Positions 10,598-21,848 are shown, counted from the first letter of the stretch. The stretch: 64,000 nucleotides of DNA from Cardiocondyla obscurior (GCF_019399895.1 NC_091867.1:1302001-1366000); one strand, 5' to 3'. Notes: generated from the letters alone by a model not told the origin. A program made the numbers and translations.

Positions 10598-12261
10598 GCA
10601 TCGTCGGTTATGCCAATGTGTCATGTAGTCTTGATAGCTTACAGTAATCTTCTCGCTTTGATATCGCGTCAGCTTCACACTACGTCTAATATCCGGTGTA
10701 ACTAAGCCCTTGTAACCACCCTTATGTAATAGCGAATCTATGGTTTGAATCTGGTCCCAACCTATTTTTTTTTACAAAAACGTTTAATTTAATGAGAAAA
10801 TGCACATATAATTAAAGAAATACGATGATTAACGGCTTCCCAACTATTTACTGTATACATGCATATTTACCTTGTTCAGTCGCAACATCAGGTAAATAAG
10901 TAGCAGTTCTCTTGTTGCCTTTTTCATTATGGAACTCTATGCGAATCCCATGGACTCCTATTTCCCAATCTAAGTAGTCCACGCCGTCTTCAAAATGCCG
11001 CAGTATAGAAACGCTTACATGTAAGCGTGGAAGTTCCTCTCGCGTTATAGGATTGAATCGCGAATCCTTGAAAGCACTGCAAAACATAATAAATTACTTA
11101 AAAAATTTAATCTAAAATCTTTAAATTATTCTAAAGGTCCAATCTAAAATCTGACAAATTTAGAGAATTAATTACCTGGTAGTAGCGTATTCTCTAAGTC
11201 CTGCATGTAAGTGCATGGCATTGAAGGTACCAATACAGCCGCGTAGTCTCATATCCTTTCCAATAGTCCATGTTACAAACAAGGGACTGAAAAGATACAA
11301 AGAAAATATATCAATAAAGTTTTAAACCTCAAATTGGACATTTATTTGTTTTTAAGATAAAATGTATACTACTGTATTAAATTCTCAACAATTTTAGAAC
11401 TGCAAGTACAAGTGTAACCATAATTGTGCTTTTTTTAAATCAATATTTAAAGTGTTTATACATATTACATAAATATTATGCTTGTATAAACAGTTTGTCT
11501 AAATTAAAATACAGTATGTTAATAATCAATAAATATTTTTTAACTAAGAAAAATAAGAATGGAAAAATAAAGCATAGAGATATCAATTTTCATTCAAGAT
11601 AAAACAGTAAAAGACCCTGAGAATGTAAAAGAAAAATAAATTTCAACGTTTCAATCAATTATTCAGAAAGAAAATAACGCTGGTCTTGCACGACCTCGGG
11701 AAAAGACCAGCGGCACGAGCTAAACAGAGTAAAAGATTCTGAAAACACAAGAGACATCCTCATATCCTTTTTCCCTGCCCTTCACCATCACCTATTCGGC
11801 GTCGAGTGGGCACAAAAACAGCAGTGGTTTTAACAAAGAAACGCACTGGCGTGGGTGGCGGGAGAAAAAGGACGAAGAGGAAAAATGTGCTAAAGTGGGA
11901 GAGGGAAGAGGGCAACAAAGGTTGAAGACGCGCGAGAGCGAGAGAGACGTGGCACGCGATGCACAGGAGGGACAGAGAGGGGAGGAAGAGAGACGTCGGA
12001 CGCTGCCGATGCAACTGGCCGAGAGATCGACGGGCTCGAAGCGACTCACAATGCTTCGTTGCTGAAGTTGGGCGGTTTCGGTGGGTCGAGCTGGTGCAGC
12101 TGGCAGTAGAGGACGTCGAAGCAATAGAAGCCCATCTCGGGCTGCACGATTGGCGTGTTACGTATACGCGTGCCATTCGACAGTACCGCCGTACCGTTGC
12201 ACGGTACTCCCGCGGAGTTGTTGAGCTTCTGCTTTTTCGTGCCGCAACAGCCGGCAGCCAT
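10595..12261 (-). CDS. AMMECR1: AMMECR1 domain protein, copy A (to the first stop)
   Basis: The exons, in gene order on the minus strand, are 12261-12050, 11286-11176, 11076-10871 and 10761-10595, with phases 2, 2 and 1. They encode 231 residues. The start MAAGCCG followed by KKQKL is the same as in vertebrate AMMECR1. Recognisable landmarks are YCFDVLYCQLH, the family signature LRGCIGTF (residues about 85-92), the SAFKDSRF and DYLDWE segments, GVHGIRIEF, KRTATYLP, and TIDSLLHKGGYKG to LTRYQSEK. The AMMECR1 domain is ancient (archaea to human) and its biochemical role is unsettled. The length is near the single-copy insect form. The domain ends in HNRRC and TAG, but the frame continues as a conserved tail (separate entry). 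An in-frame upstream ATG exists, but conservation of MAAGCC fixes the start. A paralogue lies 6 kb away on the same strand. Confidence 0.96.
11287..12049 (-). other. Intron 1 of AMMECR1 copy A
   Basis: A 763-bp intron with GTGAGT donor and TTTTCAG acceptor. The part next to exon 1 (about 11,750-12,045) is purine-rich on the plus strand (GAGAGA-like); the rest is AT-rich. Long ORFs here are by-products of base composition. Confidence 0.8.
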
Positions 12262-12521
12262 TGTTACCGTCTTCGCTGTCGACCGTCGCGACCCAAGCCT
12301 CCGGACACGAAACGAACGATCCGCGTGCACTCGTCTCACTTCACGTCCGCACCGTCACCTTCGCCCGTCGCGCGGCTGCCGCCGTCTTCGTCGTCCTCGT
12401 CGCTGCCGCTGCCGTCACCGCCGCCGCCGCCCGCCGCCGCTGTACTCCTCGCTACCGTAGCGTGCTGTGTCGCGCCCGCGCCCCGCCAGGTGGAGGCTGC
12501 GCGGCAAAACAGCTGTTTCAT
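12262..12521 (-). promoter_or_regulatory. GC-rich 5' leader/promoter of AMMECR1 copy A
   Basis: The 260 bases before the start codon are very GC-rich, with CCG/GTC-type trinucleotide runs at 12376-12440. A block at 12470-12521 is shared with copy B: tcgcgcccgcg, then ccgccag, then aacagctgtttcat (12508-12521). Read on the gene strand, the last element is ATGAAACAGCTGTT, a possible upstream start. In copy A that frame closes at 12336, before the main ATG. Confidence 0.45.
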
Positions 12522-15500
12522 CGCCCTGGTATTTTCGCATTCCCGCGTTCTGTTGTTTCTCCTCGCGACTCAACACCATCGCCCGTCCTCGCACCGGCGT
12601 TTATTCATTTACTCATCCACGACTCCTCTCTGCAAGGTGCCCTTGTGTCGGACATTTATTTATCGCGCCTCGTTCTCTCCAATTTTCTCAAAGGAAAGAT
12701 AACTGGCCTTTCAAGTTTCAAGACTTTTCGTTGTTTTCCTACCAAGCACTAGATATTTAAAAACAATCGGACAATTTGACAACAATCTCTGAAATTATTT
12801 CGTTTCACGTAACTAACAAAATACAATACTGAGATGGATCATCAATGACAAATAATAAAAAAAACGTTATTCGATATAATTTTCGAAGGTACAAGATCTA
12901 TATAATCATAACATCGTCATAAAGCAATTTATTGATGCAATATAAAAAAAAATTGCCTAGATTTAAATAAATATCCTTATCAATTGAAAAATTAAAGTAG
13001 ATACCTTTTTATTCCGTGTATATTGTGAGCCTTTAATTTTGTCAACAGTTCAGATTACGTGCTTCCATTATTGTATTGTATTATATCACGTAATATTATA
13101 TAATATCGGTGCTCTTATCTCACGATGAAAATATCCGGTTTTAAACTGTCTGTCTCTTCCATCGGTTACATCCAGCAGCGTTACGACAAACGCGGGAGCG
13201 GCTAGAAAAAACGACCGTGTCCGCGTGAACGAATGTTTTCCAAGAAATGATTTTACATCTCAATTTAGCAGCAGCGTAAGCCGCGCAATTACTTACTACG
13301 ACGACGGCGAAGAGACGTGCCGCTGACTTCGTACAGCTGACCGAGCGTCAATTCCATCGCGCACTTTTCAGTCGTAGCAACTACGTCGCACATGGAGAGC
13401 CAAAGCCGGTGCGCAAATAAACGCAAACGAATCACGCCGCTGTTAAAACGAGCCGCGCGGCTCCCTTCGGCAGCGGTGATTTTCTTTTTCGAGCGAGACG
13501 AGGCTGCGTGTTCGTCAGCGGGGAAAATAAATAATAAAAAAAAAAAACGTTTGTGACAATTGAGAGTTTCATCCAGAACGCAACATGTCGACGCCAGAAA
13601 CGAACAAGCGAGTCGCGACGGTCACGAGGACTCGCCGCGACTTTTTTTCCACCGCCGAGAAAGTTGTCACGGCGCGCGGACGGCGGAAATATCGAGCTCA
13701 CTGCGTGCGCGTGTCAACCGCGGGTTAAAACCGCGCTGCGAGTTCTCCAGGACTCGATAACGCGACGCGGCCCCGAATCGAAGCTCCCGATCGTTCTCGA
13801 CTGCTTGAAGTGGTCCGAGTACTCTGATAGCTCTGACTGTGCGTCGCGACACTCGCGACGCCGGTTGCGTCGCACTCGCGCATGTGCGACACTACGGTGC
13901 CATCTCACAGGTGTTTCAGCGCGCATTGTAAAAAATTAAACGCGGGCGCGCGCACCTGCTGTAAATCAAATTTCAGTCTAATCGCAGAATTTAATTCTAT
14001 TTCGGATTTGTCAGCGATTTTACTTTGAATTCTTTTCACGCACTGCTTCATTCGCCGTCAGATAAAATGTTTTCAATTGTTATCAGCTTTACTGTATTTC
14101 TTTGAACGTTTTAGATTTCGATAATTAAGGCTTTTAAAGAACGACTGAAATAGAAATACATTTCGTTATAATAGAAATTTAAAATAATCTTATATTACGA
14201 ACGAAATAATCAACGCAAATGAGACGGAAATGAGTGACATGAAAAGAATAGATTATAATGGTCCTTATGACAATATAAAAGTACTTCATTTTATCGTAAT
14301 AAGAATATGTAATAAGAATTGCATATAGTATTTTGTAACGATATCACATCTGTGTGAATTATGTTAAATTTTTCTAATTTAAAAATAAGATGAAAGAAAG
14401 AGAGCTCGGCTTATAAGTGAATAAATAAAGAATAACTCGCGAGTCTCGCTGTATTATTAATTTGAAAATGCAATCGAAGGGAACTTGCTTGATATCTTAT
14501 TAATATTATAATATATCAAATGTGATATCAAGCACGATGATCAATATTAGTTTGACAAATACGCCTTGCTTTGGAAATTATTAATATTTCTCGTCGTGCA
14601 ATTTCGTTACAAGGTATTAATCGTCACGGGAAGATTAAAAATACGGTGATACATAAATTATACGTGTACATGGTGCTTACTTTAAGCAGTTACAAAAATG
14701 CGCGTATCGAGACTTGTGGCAGTTTTACAAAATACAGAACGATTTCACTCAGCAGATTCGTATAATGATTACATTTTAAGTATGCTCAATATACGATTAT
14801 GTATATGTATATTTAATTGCATTGTGGTAACATCAATAACTTACTTTTAAGTGCGTTACAATTGTATTTTTACAAGCCCCTTGACAAACACAAATACAGT
14901 TAACTTCTATCGCAAAATAGAATTACACAACGTTAAATGGAAATATTTTTGTTCTCAGAGATAAAAATGTATGATTGAAATGTAATATCTATTGCACAAA
15001 CAGAGTTCCATAGGCCGAACGAGCGTGTATGTGAATCGACAGTACACGGGCAGTTTGTTGTACGTTTTGTTATGTCGAGATTCACAAAAGGCAAGATTTT
15101 AGGAACTCGCTAATAACGATAGATGTTTTATGAAAAACGCATATTTACACGAATAACACGAAAGACTAATATAACGAAAATATGACGCAACAACAACTTT
15201 CATTTATTTTTAACGAATATTCCCAATAACAATTATTTATTAATATAAAAAAGATGCAACAGGACGAATTAATTGGCAGTGTTTAAAGCCTGCTACTATA
15301 GAGATTAGCTGGCAATTTAAAGGAAGAATTAATACTAAAAAGTATGTCATGAATATGTAAGAGCCTATACCTTAATATTGCCAAATGTGATTGAAATATG
15401 CGAAATATACCCTAATAGATGCAGTACAACATACTGTAAATGATATAATTATCACGAAGTTACGAGTAACTTATTAATCAAATAACGTTTATAAACTCAC

Positions 15501-16344
15501 AATGAGATCTTTTATACTTTACTTTTATGTCTAACTTACATTCCTAATATTTAAATTTTTCCTCCTACATCATGATTCCTCTTTATAATACAATAATTAA
15601 ACCGCATCTAACCGAAAACAATTTATGTCATTTCTTCATTAAATTTGTTGTTTTTATCGCGCAATTAAATGTATAATTATTTTTTTAAGTTTTAACAAGA
15701 TAAAGATCTGATTTAGTGATATAAACTGATCTCTACAATATAAAAAAAAAAATTTAACGTTTCCAATTTCTACTTCATCTATAAGAATTTCACTATCATA
15801 TACACTTTGTACATGTGTTAAAGTAGGCAGTAAATTTTAAATGTAATTATTATGATTTTAAACGTATTAATCGTTATTTTTATATTATTAATGCACAGAA
15901 TTTTTATGATATGATGGTAGCACTAATTGTTTCAACAAAAAAAGAGGTAAATAAATTTATAAGAAAAATAAAAATAAAATAAAATAGTTATTAAATAATA
16001 AAGAACTCGCATTTTTTCTAAATAAATCTCCGAATTTGAATCAAAATTTCAAAGAAATAATTTCAATATAATTTTATGTAATATTTGAACATCTAGAAAA
16101 TATATGCCAATATAATATAAAATAAATAAAATTGTTTTAAAGTTACGTTATTACTTGGAATTTTCGATACGGTGCAAAAAGAAAAAAAAAAAGAAACAAT
16201 TAGGTAATGCCATCATATACAAAAGATTAATACTTCTCAAGATCTAGCATGTGGTATTATAAACGGGAGACTGTGTACACTGAGACACAGAAACACGCAC
16301 CACTTTAAACAGTGAAAAACAACAAGAAATAACCGCCCCCAATG
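12522..16344. other. Spacer between the AMMECR1 copies
   Basis: No gene was recognised. A GC-rich stretch at 13,150-13,950 has many overlapping short ORFs on both strands, but none resembles a known protein. It may be a CpG-rich promoter, possibly of copy A, or an unseen leader. 13,950-16,300 is AT-rich and probably includes the 3' UTR of copy B at its right end. Confidence 0.45.
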
Positions 16345-16698
16345 TCATTTTTGTCTACGTAACTCGCGTTCGGCGGTGTCCCGCGTGAAAAAGCGATGCG
16401 GTAGTCGAGGATAAAACGGCGCGGGCGGATAGGACGGAGCCGCGTTATCCCACCAAAGAGATGAATTGTTGCGTATCGGCACCATAATTGGTGTAATCGG
16501 GGGTAAAGGTAACGGGCGTATGAACGTCGAACGGTTCGGTTGCGTGACAATCCGCAAGCATTGTTGACTAGATGCGTGGGAACCGTGTCGAGCACTATCG
16601 TATTGCGAATGAGATGAGTTAACAACCGTATTACTATAACAAGCTTTAGCGGATCGTTGGTGATGGAGTCCCGGGCCGGGACTCCAGGCGATCTGCTA
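16345..16698 (-). CDS. Conserved in-frame tail of AMMECR1 copy B after TAG (candidate readthrough)
   Basis: After TAG (16698-16696) the frame stays open for 116 codons to TGA at 16347-16345. The beginning (QIAWSPGPG), CYSN, TQPN and FIRPLPLPPITPIMVP match the copy A tail in order. The last third continues beyond the copy A tail: after NNSSLWWDN it contains APSYPPAPFYP and ends in a basic RELRRQK. With readthrough the product would have 353 residues, counting the recoded stop. Two other long ORFs overlap this region out of frame, at 16305-16625 and shorter, but the aligned frame is the one shared by both genes. A protein motif for the tail is not recognised; proline-rich sequence suggests a flexible, partner-binding segment (inference). 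Confidence 0.72.
16664..16686 (-). promoter_or_regulatory. Strong RNA stem-loop 10 nt after the AMMECR1-B stop
   Basis: UGGAGUCCCGG and CCGGGACUCCA are exact reverse complements separated by one C. A real hairpin would keep 9-10 pairs with a small loop. It begins at the tenth base after UAG, at the same place as the copy A stem, but the paired bases differ between copies. Confidence 0.65.
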
Positions 16699-18327
16699 GC
16701 ATCTTCGATTGTGACAATGCATCATGTAATCCTGATAGCTCACGGTGACTTCCTCGCTCTGATAGCGAGTCAGTTTCAGACTACGACGGATATCGGGGGT
16801 GACTAGGCCCTTGAAACCACCTTTATGTAGCAGAGAATCTATCGTTTGTATCTGGTCCCATCCTGAACATTAGATTGCAACATATTACTTGACGCGAAAA
16901 CGGACATGAGGAAACATTTTTCAATGCCCGGCCTATTCTATATACGTCACGGATACGCACCTTGCTCCATAGCTACGCTGGGCAGGTAGGTAGCCGTCCG
17001 TTTGTTACCCTTTTCATTGTGAAATTCTATGCGAATTCCATGCACGCCTACTTCCCAATCTAAATAGTCAACTCCGTCTTCGAAGTGCCGTAGAATTGAC
17101 ACACTCACGTGCAAGCGCGGCAGCTCATCTCGAGTTATAGGATTAAACCGAGAATCTTTAAATGCGCTTTAAAACATATTCATATGTATATATGCACACT
17201 TGCATTAAGTCTAACATGTATTATGCATTTATATTTATATGTATATACATATAATATCGCATTTGTAATTTGTATATTACATTCTTATTTTCTTTTCTAA
17301 TATGAGAAACCTAAGCTCACCTAGTTGTAGCATACTCGCGAAGCCCAGCATGTAAGTGCATCGCATTAAAAGTACCAATACAACCTCGTAACCTCATATC
17401 TTTTCCTATTGTCCACGTCACAAATAAAGGGCTGAAAAAACGTATCTGCATTAAAAATCTCATGTACAGAAACATTTTTTCTTACTCTTATCAGACAACT
17501 AATTATCACAAATGAAAGAAGGAAAAGCAGAGTGAGCTAGTTTTTTTTTTTTTTTAATATTTAGCAACATTTTTATCATTTATCTTTGTCTGTTAATAAT
17601 TTTAATTCCATCGTTGATTGGTGTCATATGTTTCTATGCTTTTTTTTTTGTTAAAGATTTCCATCATCACAGCCCACTCAAGTTTTTCCTTTCTTAAATT
17701 ATTAATTTTTATTAATATATGACTACACTTGTTTTTGTTTTCGGTATTGCGCTCTGCAAAGTAATGCTTCATACACATTTTCAAAAAATAATTAAAACAC
17801 TCAAAGTATAAAAAAATAATGTATAACCTCATTATTTTTTGCCGTGAACTTATCCGAGAGATCAAGCAACTGCGCGTGAAGCGAGGATGTCTGTGACAAA
17901 AACGTCGCAATTTTTATTATTTCTGCAGATACGCATCATAGCAACAAACGTCTCGGTGGCCTACATAATTGGCATAACACTGTACAACGGGAGAAATCGA
18001 AGCGTGCCACGATATAACGCATGCACCGCGTGCCAACAGATAATCCGCACGCGCACGAGTCAAATAATAATACAGTTCAGTAAATGCGTCCTGAACCGAT
18101 TTCCTGATTCGACCTCGAAATCAGCCAAAGTCGAAATAAAAAATAACAATCCATCTCAGCGAGTGTAGAAATAAGAAAGAAATAAAACTAACAAAACATA
18201 CGCACATCTTGCGTGCATTTTTGTCGAGACAAATGAAGAGACAACAGCTGATGCGACGCGTGAGCGAGACAGACAGACTTGAAGTGGAAGTAACAGAGAG
18301 CGAGAGCGAGAGTGAGAGCGAGAGAGA

Positions 18328-18394
<67 letters not shown>

Positions 18395-18674
18395 GGGAGA
18401 AAACGTGAGAAAGAGAGATGATAGAGAACATTGCAGAGGCTACTCACAATGCTTCGTTGCTGAAGTTGGGCGCTTTCGGCGGGTCGAGCTGGTGCAGCTG
18501 GCAGTAAAGGACGTCGAAGCAGAAAAAGCCCATCTCTGGCTGGGCGATCGCCGTGGGCTTCCTCGATAGGCGTATGGCGTCGCGCGGCGATAGGCTAGAC
18601 GCGGCGGCGGACGCACCGCCGCCGCCACCGCCGCCCAGCCTCTGTTTCTTTGCACCGCAGCAACCAGCAGCCAT
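16696..18674 (-). CDS. AMMECR1: AMMECR1 domain protein, copy B (to the first stop)
   Basis: The exons, in gene order on the minus strand, are 18674-18448, 17431-17321, 17166-16961 and 16862-16696, totalling 236 residues. Exon 2, 3 and 4 lengths (111, 206, 167) and all phases equal those of copy A, so this is a DNA-level tandem duplication and not a retrocopy. The start is MAAGCCG, followed by a polyglycine/alanine segment not present in copy A, then GFFCFDVLYCQLH, LRGCIGTF (about 90-97), SAFKDSRF, DYLDWE, GVHGIRIEF and LTRYQSE. The core is almost the same as in copy A, while the N-terminal linker (residues 8-45) has diverged. The exon 3 acceptor is a weak TTTTAAAG; copy A has TTTTGCAG at the homologous place. 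The copy ends in HNRRC and TAG followed by a conserved open tail. Selective loss or specialisation of one copy cannot be judged from sequence alone. Confidence 0.96.
17432..18447 (-). other. Intron 1 of AMMECR1 copy B
   Basis: A 1,016-bp intron with GTGAGT donor and TTTTTTCAG acceptor. It holds a long GA/TC microsatellite next to exon 1 and AT-rich sequence elsewhere. The ORFs here (poly-Ser-Leu or Arg-Glu) are translations of the microsatellite. Confidence 0.8.
18297..18392. repeat. (GA)n / (TC)n microsatellite
   Basis: Over 90 bases of nearly pure GA dinucleotides on the plus strand, with GAGAGC variants at the left end. It lies in the homologous intron whose copy A counterpart is only purine-rich, so it expanded after duplication. 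Confidence 0.95.
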
Positions 18675-18906
18675 GTTCCTCTTGGACAGCTCACCAGCAG
18701 GCACCGCCGTTCTAGCCCTTCTTCCAACACCACGTCTACGCGCCTCCTCGCCACGGCGTGCCCAACGTCGTCGACGCGTGCCGGATCGCGCCCGCGCTCC
18801 GCCAGATGTCGAGCTAACGCCGACGGTCGCGCGAACAGCTGTTTCATTACCCGCCATTCGTAGCACGGCGTCCGTGTCATCGCGCCATCGCGCCATTTGT
18901 AATTAA
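18675..18906 (-). promoter_or_regulatory. GC-rich 5' leader/promoter of AMMECR1 copy B
   Basis: The sequence is GC-rich and contains the same two elements as upstream of copy A: tcgcgcccgcgctccgccag at 18786-18805 and aacagctgtttcat at 18834-18847. On the gene strand the latter makes the same ATG-AAA-CAG-CTG start, but here the frame runs on past the main ATG, out of frame with it. Confidence 0.45.
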
Positions 18907-20818
18907 TGCCCGTCCCCGCCGTCGCGTCGTGATCACCGCGTTCAGTACCAATACATATGTATACATACATACCTGCGCGAGCATGCGCGAACGACCCCCA
19001 GACGGTGGTGACATCTTTATTACTCTGAATTATTCTTGAAACATCGGTGTTAACGCACTCGAGTCGCTTTTCGTTCACATCAAAGTTTAGATAATTATCA
19101 CTTGCATCGTCATTATATCTCCTTTTTTTCGGCATTTGTCAAACAGCCGAGATTGGATAACGTCGAATGTGAGAATCGTCTTAGTTTTGGCATAAGTGGT
19201 AAGCAGCATTCATATGATTCTCTACACCGTATATACCTCATTTTCATTAATTCATTACTCGTGCCACGATGCAGCGTAAAATTCTATTTCTAATTTAATT
19301 GCTGTGTAATGTCTCATCTCACCAAGTAAAGTATACGTATGAAATAATATGAACTCCAAAATGGTACACTAACCTGTCCACTGTTTTGTTTCGTTTTGTT
19401 TTGTTCTCTGTTTATTTTTTTTAGGTATATTGTTTTGAAGCACTTTTCTAAATCATTCTGCGGCAGAAAAAATTTACCACGGCGATTAACAAGATTGCGA
19501 TAGAGCCCCTGCCTCTTCTTCGTCATGGGATACAATCTTACCGAAACACACAAAATGCATTTGCCGGTTTAATGTAGTTGCTGTTGATAATGCACTCGCT
19601 CTCGCATACCGCAGACTCGATTTCACCATTAGTATTTCGCGAAGCGAATAAAAGATGCATACAAATTTCGTTATGCGATCGTTACAAACGAAACAGTAGT
19701 CGAGTATACGAATGCACTTATATAAGGACAGAGAGAACGATTAAAAAAATTGTTTTTCTTGGATTTATTTATTCTTTTCAAACGAATCAGATCTTTACCA
19801 TAATCTCAAGATGACAATACGAAGTCTCATACAATTCAATTTAGTTTCTGCAATATTTCTTTAATTTTTAATATCTGAAGATCTTATGACATTATTTGGA
19901 CCAGTCTTTTACCTAGTTAAGAATATAGAGTTTCATGAAAATAAGATTTTTTTAATTACTCAAAGAAGGATTAAATTAATAATCATAAAAAAAGTCCATC
20001 AATCTTTTTAGACAATAAACGTAGAAATAGCATAGATGGCACGAAACGTAGATTTTTTGTAAAAATTTCGTAAAGTTTCTTTTTTCTTTTTAATAATTAA
20101 ATTAATAATTAACTTTTTGCACATTCAAATTCAGATGTTCCCATTACACGCTTAAAATAGTTTGGTGAGCAAATATGTGTAACGAACTGATATCGATTGC
20201 ATTAACGAGCCATTCCGACTTCAAGCTTTAGTGGTTCCACGCTATTAATTATTCAAATTGAGCGGTGGACTTAGATATGTGCTATTATTTGTATAAATCA
20301 GTACATCGCGGTTCCTTGCTGCGTTTATCGAATAGTGCAGAACACTGGATTCTACCGCAGGCGAGAAATTATGTTCGCAATTGTATCCAAAGGGATTTCG
20401 CTTATTGTTAGCTAGAAACGCTTTACCGCTCGAATAATTTTCTTTAGAGACTCTAGAGACTCGGTCATTTATCGAGTAAGATTTATATCGCTGCCAATAA
20501 TCGTAGAATAGAAAATACAGATAAGATGTCAACATAAATAAAAGCGGTCCATTGTCTCACGTGTTGTTGACCGATACCACGCAGATAGCGAAGACGGCGT
20601 AACTCGCAGTTCACAACGTGATCCCGGCGAGCAAAGGATGCGTTCGCAATTGAAATCGCCCGCGGGCGTGTGGCGAGTGAAGTTGTCTTTGCGTACCCTC
20701 CGGCCATTTTGATTTTGCTCGCGCTTGTTAGCTGCACGTATACGCACGTCGAACGCGGACGGAGTGGGTCATAATTTGAGGAACAATCGCCTTTCGCGTT
20801 GATTTTTCCGGTCGCAAT
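18907..20818. other. Intergenic spacer
   Basis: No gene was recognised. The spacer is AT-rich between about 19,740 and 20,240. At the right end (20,560-20,820) GC content rises, consistent with a promoter for the plus-strand transcript that follows. A donor-like site (caat then gtgagt) at 20819 could close an additional leader exon. Confidence 0.4.
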
Positions 20819-20897
20819 GTGAGTCAGATGTGCCGTGCGAAGATCGGTGGATGATTCGAGTGATTAATAAGTGTTTGATTGTAATTCTTGATCCAGG

Positions 20898-21002
20898 AGC
20901 GAACACGGTGGAGGAACGACAATGAGACGGAAGCTTGAGCGGAGTGAGGGGAGGAGGAGCAGGCTTAAAAGAGGCATCGGTCGACGTCGTATCAACTCTG
21001 AG
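20898..21002 (+). other. Candidate 5' untranslated exon 1
   Basis: The segment is bounded by an acceptor (cttgatccag) before 20898 and a donor (ctgag then gtgaat) at 21002/21003. It ends with cgacgtcgtatcaactctga, nearly the same as the end of the next exon. It may instead begin further left as the true first exon. No long ORF is present. Confidence 0.4.
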
Positions 21003-21098
21003 GTGAATATCTTACTCTCTCGTTAAATACTAGAATTAATTTTTTTACATGCGGTACATTGAACAGTGAGTTAGTCTGAATTTAATTGCATTTTGCAG

Positions 21099-21292
21099 AT
21101 CGGCGTTGTTCTATTCCACCAGACTGAACGGCATCGAACGATCGTGTGTTTGTCAGGATATAGGAATACTGTGCAGAGGAATCGCACAATCCTTGCTTCG
21201 AGAGCGAATGCTGTGATAGAACAAACGTCGAGGGAGAATTGAAGAAAGGAAAAAGCCAAGGACGCATCCAGCGACGTCGTATCAACTGTGAG
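21099..21292 (+). other. Candidate 5' untranslated exon 2
   Basis: A clear acceptor (ttttgcag) precedes 21099 and a clear donor (tgtgag then gtgagc) follows 21292. It ends with cgacgtcgtatcaactgtga, repeating the end of the previous exon with one change. No coding potential is evident, so it could be an alternative leader exon. Confidence 0.45.
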
Positions 21293-21649
21293 GTGAGCAA
21301 TTCATTTACATCAAATATTGCCATTATTATATTTTATTTTATTATTTAGATAAATTAAAGGTAGAACATTATAAATTTAAATTAAATACAATACATCTAT
21401 ATTTTTGTTTTAAAATTAATTATTATTTTTTATGCGCTCAATAATTATTTTTTTTAAGTCGCTTAAATTATTTTCATGTTTAAAAGAAAAAGAATTGTAG
21501 AACAAGAAAAATCAAAGTTTTTTTTTTTAGTCGTACATGAATTACTTTTATTTAATAATATAAAACGGGCGTGATAAAGATACGTTACCTGGCTCAAGAT
21601 TCTTTTCATTAATTTATCATATCCAAAATTCTTGTTTTTTTTTTTTTAG

Positions 21650-21848
21650 GTGAAACTGTGAAGAGAATGTTAGTGCGTTTTCGTCGCTCGTTTTCTCTCG
21701 CGAGTGTCGTCTAATGGTATCATCGCGAGTATCCTGTGCACAGAAGGAGGGAGGAGAGTCCAGTTCAACATCCCGGACATTCAGGTCATCCCGGACATTC
21801 CAAGACTAAGGCCTCACCGGCATCGTGCTTCAATGGAACGACTTTTTG
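21650..21848 (+). CDS. Candidate start-codon exon of the plus-strand Ser-rich gene
   Basis: The exon follows a long T-tract acceptor (tttttttag before 21650) and ends at a strong donor (ctttttg then gtaagt, 21849). ATG at 21833 begins MERLF and leaves one base (G) at the donor, i.e. phase 1. The first recognisable coding exon at 57243 needs exactly one preceding base and would give MERLFGAQDRMSRRED. The join is inferred from phase, strand and the absence of any better partner between. If correct, intron 1 is about 35.4 kb. An upstream frame in the exon (about 21704-21848) is also open but lacks an ATG before 21833. An alternative is a separate non-coding transcript. Confidence 0.45.

Noticed and set aside
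10595..10600. TAG-CAG as an alternative 3' splice acceptor removing the AMMECR1 stop
   Set aside because: The sequence before it is coding with no pyrimidine tract, and no annotated donor has phase 0, which would be needed to enter the conserved tail frame.
11760..12760. Several long overlapping ORFs on both strands (up to 247 codons)
   Set aside because: They overlap AMMECR1-A exon 1, its intron and its GC-rich leader; they result from high GC content and the antisense of real exons, with no family match.
13432..13939. Overlapping ORFs in a GC-rich block
   Set aside because: Several frames on both strands are open at once, with Arg/Ser-rich random-looking sequence and no splice or family support.
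18121..18447. ORFs of Ser-Leu or Arg-Glu repeats on both strands
   Set aside because: They are translations of the (GA)n microsatellite in AMMECR1-B intron 1.
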